Source: Thuidium tamariscinum
Lineage: Eukaryota > Streptophyta > Bryopsida > Hypnales > Thuidiaceae
Direction of reading: 5' to 3'
Length of the DNA stretch: 64,000 nt
NCBI GenBank assembly: GCA_947034885.2
Contig: OX344752.2
Location: 30,238,386 to 30,302,385, forward strand
This document shows, one piece after another, positions 25,301 through 37,771 of this stretch (the stretch's first letter is position 1; every line of letters begins with the position of its first letter). Under the pieces are notes generated by a model that searched no databases, had not been told where the DNA came from, and was given only the letters and a program-made list of their open reading frames with translations. A program made the translations under genes and the position numbers.

Positions 25301-25379
25301 TCAACCTTCAAAGAATCTTTACGAAATTTCCAAATCGGAAATGCGGGCTAGCGATTGGCAGTAGCACTCGAGTAAAAAA

Positions 25380-25600
25380 GTGTCCGTCGCGGGCACGCTG
25401 TCGGGGGCCAGTCAACTCTGACCATGAGTGCCCATTGCCCAATTGCTGACACGGCCCGGGCGCCCGGCCCGGTCCAACCCAGCCCGGTCTGGCCCGGCCA
25501 CGGCCGTACCAGTCTGAACGTAATTCCCCGCACCTTATCGAAAGGCTGCGCTCTCTGTCGCATGCGGAGCACCTTCGGGACCCATGGAATTGCACTTCTC
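25380..25600. other. Short GC-rich island
   Basis: About 220 bp of CG-rich sequence with repeated GGCCCGG/CCCGG words (about 25445-25502), in sharp contrast to the AT-rich left flank. Frames on both strands here are low-complexity and look like composition effects. It could be promoter-like DNA for a gene to the right, but no TATA box or leader could be tied to it. Confidence 0.35.
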
Positions 25601-28600
25601 TTCACACAACTACGATCTAAAGATTAATTAAGTTTCGGATTGGCAAGTGGGGTTTGAAACTTTGAATCTCTCCCGATTTGACAACCACGTGCACAGTCAA
25701 CTCGACTGGACTTGAATTAAATCAATTGATCGATGACGCAAGCACAAAAGCAACGCCTTTCAGTTGTCGTTTCCGGAAAAATAGCAATTGTTGAAGTGAG
25801 GAGCAAGCTCGACGTCGTTTGCGACGCACTGTCAAATTCCATGGAGTCTTCGGAATACTCGTGGTCTGGTCGGCTGCCACGCAGCTGACCCCGCGGAGTC
25901 GGGAACCCGGCGACTGGATCCCGGCTTCTGGGGTACACTAACCGCCTACCCTGGAACAAGTATTCACGAGCTTCCGTGTTAATTGATATTCCGGGTTAAC
26001 TAACCTTTCCTGAAAATAATGTGATTCTAATCCTTACTAAAGTATGTTTCTGAAAATGGCTCACAGCTCGATTGTGTAGGATAGTGTTATAATTTCACAA
26101 GATTAAGTAGTGTAAATGATTGAGTGTGTAAATACTTACTGATGAGTGCGCGACTTCCTTAGTTGTAAGCTAGATTCGCAAGTGGTACCCATTAGAGAGA
26201 GGGGAAGCTAGCTTAATCAGTCTTGTACATCGAGATCTCTACACTAAATGACGAACTAGGTTTGTTTGCGGAACGGGCACGGCGAAGGCATACATCAGAT
26301 TGACCTCTTGTGTATCGACGTTAGCGTGGGTTTGAACTTACGACTGAATCATGACAACAGTACTTCGTCCTGGTACATGTGCCAGTACGACTCTAGGAAG
26401 TTAGGAGAGAGTTCCTGATTCGAGGGAAGTTCCGTTCCAAGAGTCTGATCCACTTTGTTTACTAAAAGGGGACACGGGAATGAAGTAAATCCGAATCGGC
26501 GAGCTAGCATTCTAGCCTTCGATCATTCTAGCTAGCTTCAACTCGAGCACAGTGGTTGAGCAGCTCCCCGATCGACACTTTCGACTGAGTTCACCAGGGG
26601 CCGACATTTTGATCTAGCAGCAGGTGCGCGCAGGCTCTTCCTTGGCATGGGTCGGAGGTTCAATTCCATTCAAACCATGTACCCTGACTCAGACACTCGG
26701 TACGTGCGTACGCGGCGGTTTACCTGAATCTCTGTATGTGAGTATAAACCGAAATCATTGCTGCTTTAGCGGCTCACGGATGGATTCGCATCAACAAATT
26801 CGCCCTCGTGCCTGCTACCAACTGATAAAGATCTCGTCAAGTACACATTGTACGTCTCCACTTATCAAGTGGCTTCTATCCCTGGTTGTTTCGTAAGAGT
26901 TTTTGAAAGTACAATTGGTAGAATGATTCAGTCTGTCGGAAAACCACTGTAGTTACGTACTGAGAGGCTTAGCTAGTAATTAGTTGATCGACCTCGAAAG
27001 GTTTGATCTATCTGAGCAAATTTAATTTGAACCTCAATTTCGTGAAATAGGTGAGTTCCACGACTTTGACACTTTTCAGGGCGCAATGTAATGCAGTAAA
27101 AATTTTTAGAGGTTCGTGCAGATGAATGCATGTCCCAATTTAACAAAATTGAGAGGTTTGATTATTGATTTTGCTGACGATTGGAGAAATATAATGGTCG
27201 TCAGCTTTGATAGAATGGGGTGGCGTATTTGAATCTTGAAAACGAGACATCGAAATCTGGGCACAGAGCTCAAAAGCCTAGGACTGATATGGGTCAGAGT
27301 TTCAATCTGCACAGTTGCCCATATCGTCGTAAGGTATTAGTTAGGAAGTTTTCCTTTCCATAAGATATTATGTGTTGAACCCATATTTTGAACCGATATA
27401 CAGCTAAAATGGAGGTATTCCACAAACTTGGCACTTTCACGTTTCGACCTAGCAGTCAGAAATCTACACCTGTCCTAGAAATGATTGGAAGAATTGCCTA
27501 TGGATACCGCCATTTCCCATGCGGTCGATTGTATCATTTTTAATTTGTGTGTCCGTAGCTAGCACTGTAGCACGTGAGTACTTGTCTGATTGCTGGAATT
27601 CGAGATAGATCAACCGCAGCTTCTGGGTATCCATATCTGGTTCCAATTCTCGCGGCACTATCTTTGACATTGACGTCGTCGGCTACCTGGGTGAGAATAT
27701 TAAATAATATTCGATGTTTATTGATACGACGGGGTTGACGCTCATGCAATTCGTTACCGACACTACTGCTTTCGCTTTTGACTCGGAAAGTACGTTGAGA
27801 GTGAATTGAATGACAGGCGGGAACGTTCCTCGATCTTGTCTAGTGGCTTTGACCCGGATCGCAGAACTGGACTCGGACACAACGCTGGTAGAATTTGTGA
27901 ACCAAATTTTCTGAGAAGTACCCTTTTCGGGTGTTTCAGGTGATAATGCGTCAAGATTAAATTAATTAAGTTCCAGCTCGTCAGCTAGCGTGGTCTTGTT
28001 CGGTAACTTTCACTTTAGAAATGAGAGCTAGCTAACTGCAATCAACTAGGGTTTAGGAGTTGATTCAGTTCTAATGATTTCGCTCATGGTCAGTACTTAA
28101 TTGAATACGTGTTGTCAATCACTAAACTCATATTCTTTACTTTAGCAATTTTTGGAGACAGTGCTAAAATGTGACTTTTCTGTGAAACAGTGTCACATGA
28201 CAGGATTACAATTGTGTCTCCGTGATGAAACTTCATGTATAGCTTCACAGGTTATTATCGATAGGCTAAAAAACTGGGATTTGGAGAGACTTTAGATGTC
28301 AGCAATTGTGACAGTGATCTATGTCACTGATCTACAATTTAAGGCAGTTTTAGATTTCAGACTTTGGATGAAACTCAAATCGCTTCTGTCCCAACTTGAG
28401 AGGGGTTTCCCGACAAATTACGTTGTGAAGTAAGGCCAACGCAACGATTATGAACACGTTTGCTTCCATTCCACGGATGGAAAGAACTGAAGAATGAGCT
28501 TTCGCTACCTTAGGGTGGAAGTCTCCGTACGTAGCATGACTTGGATTGGTGGTAGAAAGTCGAAGACAACTCAGATAGATCGAACTTGACATAAAATTCT

Positions 28601-28881
28601 CAGTATATAAATGAGTGAATATGACTGTCTATCATATGTGTTTGTCTATTCACCAGTGCATACATGCATTGTATCCACTGGCGTATGCACAATTCTGACA
28701 CACAGCATTGTAGTACTCCGAATTTTCCTGTGAGGTTGGGACGACGACTACAAACCTGCAATAGACTTGAGCTCCAATTGATCGATCAGGAGCTAGACAT
28801 CAAACTAGACAGCTCCATCATTCGTTGATATCAACCTTCAATTTCGGTAAGTTAGAATGAGACAGTTCTGAATTGTTGCAG
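25600..28881. other. Moderate-GC stretch, no gene established
   Basis: Composition stays close to that of the genes, with many short frames (up to 90 codons at 26624-26896) but no recognised domain. Upstream exons of the gene called at 28882-30673 may lie here. I could not pick them with confidence. Confidence 0.35.
27395..27520. repeat. Short MITE-like copy (AAAATGG-GGTATTC family)
   Basis: Left AAAATGGAGGTATTCCACAA and right TGGATACCGCCATTT form an inverted repeat. The left half also matches 32195-32225 (GGTATTCCACAAACTTGGCA). Smaller and more diverged than the copies at 32148 and 48952. Confidence 0.55.
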
Positions 28882-30673
28882 GTACCACTGCACCAGGAAC
28901 CTTTAACGTCATTTCGCAGTGACTTAGTGCCGATGTTTAAAACATCGTCTAAGTGAGGAAGCTAGCTAGCTAGACCTGTGGCTCCATTCATTTTTGCCCC
29001 GTTTTCTTCAAGCAGTTCAATGTTTTGATCCTGGGAGTTACACTTTGATTTTCATTAATTGCGAAGGCGACTGAAGTGTCATGCGTGAGACACAACTAGT
29101 TGTTTTGGAGGTTGACTGCTCTTACGATCGATCCAGTCAGTATCTGTAGGTGCTGCTTATCCATGGTCAAGTATCGAAAACATACTAAACTTAATGCTCA
29201 ACTCCATGCAACTACTGCAATCAAATAATGATTCTGTGTTTTTTGGAAACCAGGTTATCATATTTGGACTTTGGACAACTTCTGTTTTCCGAAGGACTCG
29301 AGAACTTACTTGGGGACCATACATTCGTATCTCAATAGCTCTTGAAGCTGCAAAAATGTCTCAGGTGATATACTCTAGCTACAGCCACTATATTTAGACC
29401 TATACAATGTCACTAGCAAGGAACTTATGTTCGATCGTATGAAACCAGTCATGTGGTCGACCATGAGATTACCTTCAACAAGTTCGTTTACGACGTTTTA
29501 TTATTCAATAGTCTAAGTTGATTTGATTGATCAGACCTAAGGCCTGTACATGCCAATTACTTTCGATGAATTGGCGCCAATCTAGACGCCAAATATTGTA
29601 ACCCTCATCTGCGCAAAGCTCTGAAAATAATGTAAAAACTACTTAGGGACTACTGGTATACATTGCCGTTTCGTGTCGTGAATTTTCACTAATTTGACGA
29701 AATTGTAGTTTGTGCTATGATGAAATTAGAACCCTTATCATCTTTCTGGATTAATTGTCGATCGAACTAAGACAATTATTGCATGTATTGCAGCGATCAA
29801 ACTACTGGAACGCATCAGACGATTCAGACACTGATGCTGCAGGCGCTGCTGATCTTGCTGAGCAGCCCGAGTCGACTGATGAACATGTAAGTATACCCAA
29901 ACCAGACTGACTATCTATTGAAAAAAAAAAATACATTTCTTTTCATACAGACTGATTAATTTCATTTCAACAGTTAAGAGTCACTCATTAAATAATGCCA
30001 AGGTGCAAGGTGGTGGTGTCATTTTCATTTTAGGAACATTAAGCTTGTTGTCATTTGCTTCAAAATACATGAATGGTAGATGATCAGACATTAACTTCGT
30101 AATTTTGAAATAATGTGTAATACATTAAAAAAACAAGTACACTGACACCTAGGCCTACTACCGATTGCTGTTGTATTCTGTTGTACAGAAACGTGTAGAT
30201 ATCCACTTCCCTGAGCTTCAGCGAATCAAGCCTCGCAAACTGAACCAGCTGAAGACGGACCTACGAAACAAATTCAGTAAGCAGCTCATTCACTTTCTGT
30301 TTAGAGGAATTCTAGTTCGACTCATAATCTCTGGACACACCATACACCAGATGAAACTGATCTGATCAGATTCATGTGGAACTTTCACAAGAAGTCCTGT
30401 TAATTTTCAACAACGTTTTCACGTTTTTCATTGCCAAAGTGAGATCCGCGAGTAGTTCTTATGTTCGAACAGGTAAAGACTTAAATTTGTTGACCAACCC
30501 AGAGCTTTGTAAATGTTGATGGATTTCGACTTACATAGACTGGGAATGGTGGTGCAGATGTCAGTGAGATTGAGGACAATAGCAGGACTTGCGTTCTCAG
30601 TGTGTCTGGCTATGGCTTTGATCATGAGGATGTGGTACGAGTGGTGAGGCGCTATGATTCCAGAGCCTCATAG
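28882..30673 (+). CDS. Unrecognised multi-exon gene, 3' part
   Basis: Proposed exons 28882-28952, 29254-29326, 29794-29886, 30189-30276 and 30558-30673, each bounded by AG...GT with matching phases (2, 0, 0, 1), ending in TAG. The visible 144 or so residues contain an acidic linker (ASDDSDTDAAGAADLAEQPE), a basic segment (RIKPRKLNQLKTDLRNKF) and a C-terminal block SGYGFDHEDVVRVVRRYDS. I know no family for this. An alternative reading of the second exon (29254-29364, ending KMSQ) keeps phase with the third but not with the first. The 5' end is unknown. The chain of compatible splice sites in a stretch of gene-like composition is the only support, so this is a tentative call. Confidence 0.4.
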
Positions 30674-30789
30674 GAGACTGAAAAATCAGACCTGGAGTCC
30701 TGGACCGGGACCTGCACAGAGGGAGGTTTTACCTTGCCACATATTTTTTGTCGACATTGTTGTCGACATTACAAATTTTAAAAAAAATG

Positions 30790-31110
30790 TAGAAAAAGGA
30801 TGATTCTCCATGTCTCAGTGGAATGAATCTCCAAAAAACAACTGTTTAAAAAAATTCAAAATAGGGTGATACTAGTACATAATGGATGATTTCTCCATGT
30901 TTGAGTGGAAGGCTCTCCAAAAATCACCCCAAGGATTTACGAAGTAGGACATTGATACTTTATGGATGAATCCCTCCATACCTGAGTGGATGAATCTCTC
31001 CATACCTGAATGGATGAAACCTCCAGAACAGCACTTCAAAGGAGGATGACATCAATTGAAAATATGGATGACTTTCTCCATTACTTGAGTGGAGAAATCT
31101 CCAAAAAGCA
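30790..31110. repeat. Imperfect array of about 80-100-bp units
   Basis: At about 30797, 30883, 30961 and 31063 the motif GATGA-TTCTCCAT---TGAGTGGA----TCTCCA recurs, with one unit partly doubled (30962-31020). Each unit pairs a CTCCAT with a nearby TGAGTGGA. The array starts about 120 bp after the unrecognised gene ends. Confidence 0.7.
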
Positions 31111-31622
31111 TAGAAAAATTTAATGTAAGATTGCACTTGGTGCATTTCCTTATAGAGAGATGAATAAATGATGTTCCAACCACGATTGGTTGTTTCCAGG
31201 ACATCAGATAAATAGATAATCAATGTTTGTCGGACGTCTCTTTGCCTCGTCTATCATACAGGTTGCTCACAAGTAGGATCTAGCTTGGGGTTGACTTTTC
31301 CACAATTTAAAACAAAAAAATAAACTTATATGTCAATCATGACAAATTCACACCACAAATCTACCACGAAGTCCGATCGATGTGAACACCCATTAGTGCA
31401 ACCACCACTTCCCAAAAGGAATCTGTTGTAACGCATGAATATATTGAGAAGTAGAATAAGAATTACAACATCCACTTAAAACTGTCTTCTTCACAAGACC
31501 AGTTTTAATTCTAAATTGAAGAAATTCCTTGACTATCCTGCAAACATTTGAAGTTATCTGAAGCTCATAAACAATAACTGGCATGAATTTGTTGGGTAAA
31601 AGCCTTAGATTGCATAGCACGG
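31111..31622. other. 3' flank of the PHD/Myb gene
   Basis: No further gene seen. The 3' UTR of the minus-strand PHD/Myb gene must lie in this stretch. Confidence 0.4.
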
Positions 31623-34600
31623 CTATGAGACATTGGCGCGCTTGACCAGATTTCGCCATTTGTCCTTCACGTCCACAGAAGTGCGACTGGGATCAAATGT
31701 ACCCCGCCCAAACTCTAGAATACGGATCCACCGATTCCCTCCCCATTCTCCATTGCTTGATAAATTTACACCTTCCTACAAAACTCCCACTCCACTGTCA
31801 GTTCAAATTCTCAAAGCAGAGAAGAGAGTCGAATTTAGAATTTCCTAGCAAACAGCAATACAGAGGATCCTCTTATATATATACACAAGCAAAGGGTTGA
31901 GGTACTTAAGTTCAGGTTTTCTCTAAACTAAGTGCCCGTAGAACGTCACCCAATACTAGATGCGATGATTACAAATATTAGACATCCATCAAAATGTATA
32001 ACAAGGCCATTAATTGCTTCAAACTTCGAAATGCTTCGTATATGCAACTCGGACAACTTGCAGTGCACTTCAGGGCTAGAAGATGTCATATGGGAACAGC
32101 TGTCACAGCTCAACCCTTGCACCTTCTCTTTCTATATTGGATGAAACCAAAATTTCGTTAAAATGGTGCCAATTTTGTTTTAAAAATGGTGGTATTCCAC
32201 AAACTTGGCACTCTTACATTTAGGCTGCGTTCTGAAATCTATCCCGGTCCTAGACTTTAAAGCTAAAGAGGGAAAGAAATGGAAAAATGGCGTATGGAAT
32301 ACTGCCCTTCTAACGAAATTTCTCATTTCAGATCTGACTCATAAGACCTTGATCTCGCATTGTCGAATACTATAGGCATGGATTGAGTATCGAGAAAAAA
32401 AAAAGGAGAGGTCCCTACCTTGAGTACCTCTTCCTCCTCCCTCGTCCAGGGTAGGGGCGTCCTGCGAAGACCAGGTATTTTGCAGCGACCATTGCGAAGG
32501 TATGCTTCCGCCAAGGCAGGATTAGTAAAGTTGAAGTGCTGTCCTTCTGTGTAATATCCGAGGTTTGGCTCTTCATCACTTTCCTGATTTGGCTTCAAAA
32601 CCCTATTGTTCTCTTCAGACTGCGGCGAACTGAATCGAAGACTTGATTGTTTGATTTCAGTCTCCTGCCTACTATGGCGAAATGGGGAAATTTTCATCTT
32701 CTTGCTCTCCATTTTGAAAACCTGTAGCTTGTCCTTGGCCGCAACTGCTACCTGTAGAGAGAGTTTCAATCGAGAAATTTCCTATAACATATCTTCAATG
32801 AACACATTCAACCCAAAAGACAAGGTCTAGGCAGCACCGCCAACATCGATCTGCGGATTCACAGAGTCGAATTCCATGCTCGCAGGATTATTAAGAAACA
32901 TGTTGAACATTTGAAAAAGGTTCATCATCGATTACAAATAGGTGCCCTAATAGGGTAGCACACTCACTTTTTCAGCCTCTGCTGCTTCTCGTTCTGCCTT
33001 CAGCAACAAGCAGTTAGGACAACGCCACTTCTCACTCTTGGGCAGTCCGCGTAGGCCAAGAACTTGGATGCAGTCGAAGTGCATACACACGAGGCATCCT
33101 TCACACCTTAGAAGTTGTTTCCCATGCTTTCCACACATGTGGCAGACTTCTTCATCACCATCACAACCAGCTTCAACAAAATCTACCTCATAAACATCTT
33201 GAGAATCCAGAGTTTTGAAGTCTTTCTTTGTAACAAATCTCTCGTCATCCTCTTGTTGATGTGAGCCTGTAGATGCTTCTTTCCTTCTTCTATCCATCAG
33301 TATCTTCCTTTCCCTTTGTAAAATGATGATCTCTTTCACAAACTCAGTTTCTAAAATACCTTCAGGAACTTCCCGATCCGATTCACTCTGGATGTATACA
33401 CAAGCCAGTTTGAAACATCACAAGCCGTGCAAAAAACGCGGTAATAATCACGCACTGAAACGACGGCATGGTGATAATGGGAAGGAAAAAAGAAGAGGTT
33501 ATTAAAGGACCTTAAGTGATTTGGAACTAACAAATCATGGTTAAAGCACCTCAGAAAAAGACTGGGCCCCTCTCTTGTTGTGGTTATCACCATTGCCTTT
33601 CTCAATAAGTCTGTCTTTGCCATCAGTGCTCAACCACTGAGCTATCTGCACGAAGAGATCACAACCTTGACAAGTTCAGACACTGCAAGCAGCAAAAAAT
33701 TGAGGGAATCGAAGCAGCAATATTCTATTTTATCTTCATCATTTTATCTTTGCATCCCAAATACTGCATACTGGAAGGTCCGCGGACTGTAATCGTAGCA
33801 ATGTGCACGCTGAGGACCAGATGTACGTACCGCTGGTTCCGAAACACACTGGCGCAACAACGGATTAACAATATTCGGTGTTGCAGCAGGTGATTTCCTT
33901 GATTTCTTCAACCCTGCTAAGCCTTCATCGTCAGCTTCTTCCGATTCGTCATCGCCAATAACCTTCTTTGAAGACTTGAAGTGCTCCCGCCTCCTCTTTT
34001 CACCAGAAACAATTGACGTGCCCGGAACCATAGGTTGATCTTCAGTTTCGCTCACCTTGGGATTCTGTCCCAAATTACATTGATCATAGCCCGTTTCCGC
34101 CCCAAGCTCTTGCAAACTCCCGACACATTTGACGATGCCCACATGGTCTTGTAGCTTCTCATTTGCTTCCACAGTCGTAGATTTCTCCACGCCACCAAGA
34201 TCCTCAGAGAATGGCTTTCCATTAGCATCGAGATAGGAACGTGACAACTAGGGATATGCAAACAAGAAAAACTAACGCTTAGTATTCCTATTAAAGGATC
34301 ACTGAGGCTCTGTGAAGTCAATACGACAATTTAAGCCAAATACATGGAATCAGCAAAAACATAGTGACGGCAATAATTCACGTACAGTTACAAGGACATG
34401 AAGTGGAAAATCAGTCTTAATACACAAGCCTTCTATCAAAGAAAAAGGAAGAAACCCCGTCAGTGTGGGAGGGAGTACACAGAGATCATCGTACAAGAGA
34501 TACTGTAATGCACAATAGGATATTATTACCTGGTCTAAGAATGTGGTATCGAGAGCATTTCTCTTTTCGTCGATAAACGAGCGCAAATCAAGCCTCAGCT

Positions 34601-35876
34601 TATTGAGTGAAAACTTTCGAAAATAAGCTGTAACAATGTCCTTCGTTTGGTTTTTCGGCTGATATCCAGGACAGAAAGTTAGGTGACATTTGTGATCAAT
34701 GCTCTGTGAAATTGTTCATTGTAAATTATAATTATGATTCCAATCCAAACACAAAAAACGCATACTAGTTAGTGCAATTCTGATCCAAAAACACTGGAGT
34801 TACTGTATTTGCTCGTACCTGAAGAAGGGCACGAAGTTCCGACTTACGATCCAGCAGGCGATTGTACTCTTCTGCCTCTCCAAAAACTTTCTCTAGTTCC
34901 GATTCATAAAATGCCCAATCTTTCTCTCCCTCGTCCAAATCTTTCCTCAGTACAGAGAGAACAACCTGGAAATGGAAAAGAATCTACCTTTGTCATGTGG
35001 TAATCGTCGATCTTGTAACTAGAATAACCATGGATAGAGATATACATACAAATAAACTGAAGAGGTATGACATGGCCTCATAAATCTGCTCGTCCATGGG
35101 CATTCCGGTCAAAATCACAATCTGTAAGAACACAACTGACAACAGAAAATCGTCTTCAATATGCGTCCCAACCATCACCCATGAACAAGGAGAAAGAGAG
35201 GTCGTCCACCTCTGTTTGAACACGAAGAACGAGCTCCTTGTCAAACCGTTGCTTGATGGATAACCCTACGGATCCCGGATGAAGGCTTTTTCCATTGATC
35301 TTTTTTAGAAGAGGAATTGCATAGGAGTTGATTTGATTTCTAACAATCATCTCCTCCAGGACTCGCAATGCTACCCTTTTCAGGAGAGGCTCACAATGTG
35401 GCTCCTCAATGTCTGAAATATGGCTGCTGATCAACCCTGCATTTCACCACATTTCGGAGATTAGGGTTGTCTACTGTCCCTTCCAGAGTGGTCTACAACC
35501 TCCCAATTTGAATGCTTGCATAAGAAATTCAGGCATGGCACCTGATAAAAACTTGTTCTCAGCAAATGTGGCTCTTGTACCAAAGACCTCACCACAGCTC
35601 TATTCTTGTACCAAAAATCACTCCATATGTGTTACAATGCTTAAAGAAACGGAACTAAAGTAGTATCCTCTGCCTTTTGATCAATATGGAATGAGAATTC
35701 TTATCCACAAGTCATAATAACATCATTTCTAACCCTAATTCAACACAACCAATTCGGTTAAGGTATTACAACAAACCATCGAAAAACGGCAATCCAAATC
35801 CCGGAATGTCCAAAAGCTTCTCCAGAATCCATTTCCAAGCTAGACTGGGCGTCTTCGCAGACGCCGCCGGCTCCAT
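31623..35876 (-). CDS. PHD-finger and Myb-like DNA-binding nuclear protein, about 712 aa
   Basis: Exons in transcript order: 35876-35777, 35436-35210, 35121-35050, 34965-34819, 34703-34530, 34247-33831, 33645-33550, 33387-32968, 32751-32419, 31775-31623. All borders are AG/GT and all phases fit. The 3' edge of exon 2 is the least certain, since its frame runs a little further. Start MEPAASAKTP at 35876. Residues 140-200 are a charged helical region. A PHD finger sits at about 493-537 (CHMC, RCEGC, MHFDC, WRCPNC). A Myb/SANT-type domain sits at about 652-708 (PWTREEEEVL in exon 9, then RWIRILEF and DVKDKWRNL in exon 10), close to the telobox-type KDKWRN. Known: plants have PHD plus homeodomain-like proteins of this layout. 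Inferred: a chromatin reader that also binds DNA. Confidence 0.88.
32148..32325. mobile_element. MITE with AAATTTCGTTA ends, in the last intron of the PHD/Myb gene
   Basis: Left AAATTTCGTTAAAATGG and right TAACGAAATTT, with an inner GGTATTCCA/TGGAATACTGCC pair. Same family as 48952-49253. Lies wholly inside the intron 31776-32418, so the coding sequence is unaffected. Confidence 0.72.
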
Positions 35877-37250
35877 CGAGCCAACCCAAGGAGTCAGCCA
35901 AGCAAGGACACCAAGTGTTTTGTGCAGATCACTGACCGCGCAAGCTCCTCAACCTGTCTGCACACCGCAAAACACGCTGTGAACACAACTGATGCTCGAG
36001 CAAAGATCTAGATATTTGAAAGCACGAGATCCAAATCGGGACCAACATCGGTCTACATTAATTCTGGAACATGAGAATTTACATAAAGAAGTGAACATAT
36101 TAATTACAACCTTCGTATGTAACCTGCATTGCTTCATTTCGTTACCGAGGAGAGTAATAAATCCTGAAACCGAAACTTTACTTACGCTAAGCATTCTCTC
36201 AAAGGTACTCTCTTCAACGTATCTAACTAACAGTGCGAGAATCTATACAAACGGTGATTGGAATCGTTAATCCATTTCCAAGGCTCAAGGAATTTTTCTT
36301 CGGACGAAGAAAACACGAACGAATGCTGCTTCTTCTAAGCATCAGAACAAAAAGCTAAATCTAACACACGGCTTTCCGCCTTCTACAGTGCATTGACGTT
36401 TATTCTAGAAACAAAACAAGCAGCTACATAAGGATTTGTGCAAAGAACCCACAGGTCGGATTTACAGCACGACCATACCCAAAATGTGACTGCTCACCTA
36501 ATGCAAAGGAATTAAAAACCTCGAAACAGAAACAATCCAGCGGGTTCACCTAAGTCCGCTCGCAATGGAAACACCGCCATTGCAATTCGATTAAATAAGA
36601 AGCACGGGACAGCAACTGACTTGGCTCCAACGCGATCTGCATGGTTGGAATTCTCACGATTGGAGCCTTTCTTCGCAAATCTTAAAGATCTTCTCCGAAT
36701 CACAAACGAAATTTTTTTTCACAGAAACTGCGAGCACGGTGTGTTTTCTGCTCTGCACCGAATTCAGTGAAGCTATTTTGGGGGACTATAATACGATTGC
36801 AAGACGACTGTAATCGGCGCAATTAAGATACAATAATCGTAGCAATGGCTTCCGCAAGGCTGAGGCTGTGAAGGAGATCAAACCTTGCGAGGAAATCGGC
36901 AGCGGAAGGCCTGTGTTCCAAGCAGCCGCCACAAAAATCTCTGGGTCTCACGCAAGTGTGAACCAGGTTTCATAGATTCTATCTTCGAATTTTGTATTTG
37001 GAAATCGATACCAACTGAACAAATGATTGTTTGTTTAGTTTTGGTTGCGACGTTTCCTAAAACCGACGAGCGCTTGGTGTCCTCCAAAAGACGTCTGCAG
37101 AAACTCTAAGTTGTTCTGACCAACAAGGCGAGAAATATTGAATTTCAAAGTTTTTATTGCTCTGAAAATTACAAAAAGCAAACAAAACTTATACAATGTA
37201 CCCAAAAGTAGCGTACCACCCTTGGCCAATTAATTAGCCCCCCTTCTCTC
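35877..37250. other. 5' flank of the PHD/Myb gene
   Basis: Moderate GC content, no coding exon supported. The minus-strand leader and promoter should be here. A 63-codon minus-strand frame at 36512-36703 is unrecognised. AATCGTAGCAATG near 36833 recurs at about 33791 within an intron of the gene. Confidence 0.4.
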
Positions 37251-37595
37251 AAAAAATTTCTAGGCCATTGATTGTTTTAAAAAAAAATTGCTTACCTTTG
37301 AAATCACCATTGATTTCTCAAAAAACTAGATCCGTTGATCTTGTGAGATTTAATCTAAGTCATTCAAATACGGATGTGGATATAGTACAATATATGAAAT
37401 GCATAGTGAATATCAAATATGTGTATGGATATAAATATGGTACAGATATAGTATATAATATAAAATACATAATTACATGGATATGGGATATGGGATGCAT
37501 TATCCCATATCGTTTGTCAATGAAGCTGTTTACTGAAAATTACAAGGAAGGGGGGAGGGGATTTAAAATTTTAAAATTTAAATTTAAATTTAAAC

Positions 37596-37664
37596 TGGTA
37601 GTTATTGCCACTTTTGGATACATTGTTCATACAACAATGTATCCAAAAGTGGCAGTAATTACCA
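37596..37664. repeat. Near-perfect hairpin, 32-bp arms with a 5-nt loop
   Basis: Arms 37596-37627 and 37633-37664 pair with two mismatches; each contains CCACTTTTGGATACATTGTT or its complement. A related word, CAATGTACCCAAAAGTAG, lies at about 37195. It could be a fold-back element or a precursor-like RNA hairpin. The AT-rich setting and lack of a gene favour a mobile-element remnant. Confidence 0.8.
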
Positions 37665-37771
37665 ACTCCAATGCATCATCTCATCCATATTTTTGGTTTT
37701 AATTTATTTTGAAAAAAAATGTTTTAATGATATATTACTTATATCTTTTGTTTTATTTTCGTTTTCATTTT

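Noticed and set aside
25308-25627. Overlapping frames of 67-95 codons on both strands
   Set aside because: They coincide with a GC-rich low-complexity stretch, read as Pro/Gly/Arg-rich in several frames, and show no domain.
26640-26680. GGTTCAATTCC, like a tRNA or SINE B box
   Set aside because: No A box at the right distance and no cloverleaf; no SINE tail.
33606-33645. tRNA-like word on the minus strand (TAGCTCAGTGGTTGAGC, like a tRNA A box)
   Set aside because: No B box, acceptor-stem pairing or anticodon arm follows; the stretch is exon 7 of the PHD/Myb gene (IAQWLSTDG).
35156-35210. Extension of exon 2 of the PHD/Myb gene to ...SLFMGDGWDAY
   Set aside because: The only donors there are phase 1, which would put the next exon out of frame; the phase-0 donor after VQTE gives a fitting 88-bp intron. 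This remains the least certain border of that gene.
36512-36703. 63-codon minus-strand frame upstream of the PHD/Myb gene
   Set aside because: Plausible composition but no homology recognised; more likely leader sequence than a separate gene.
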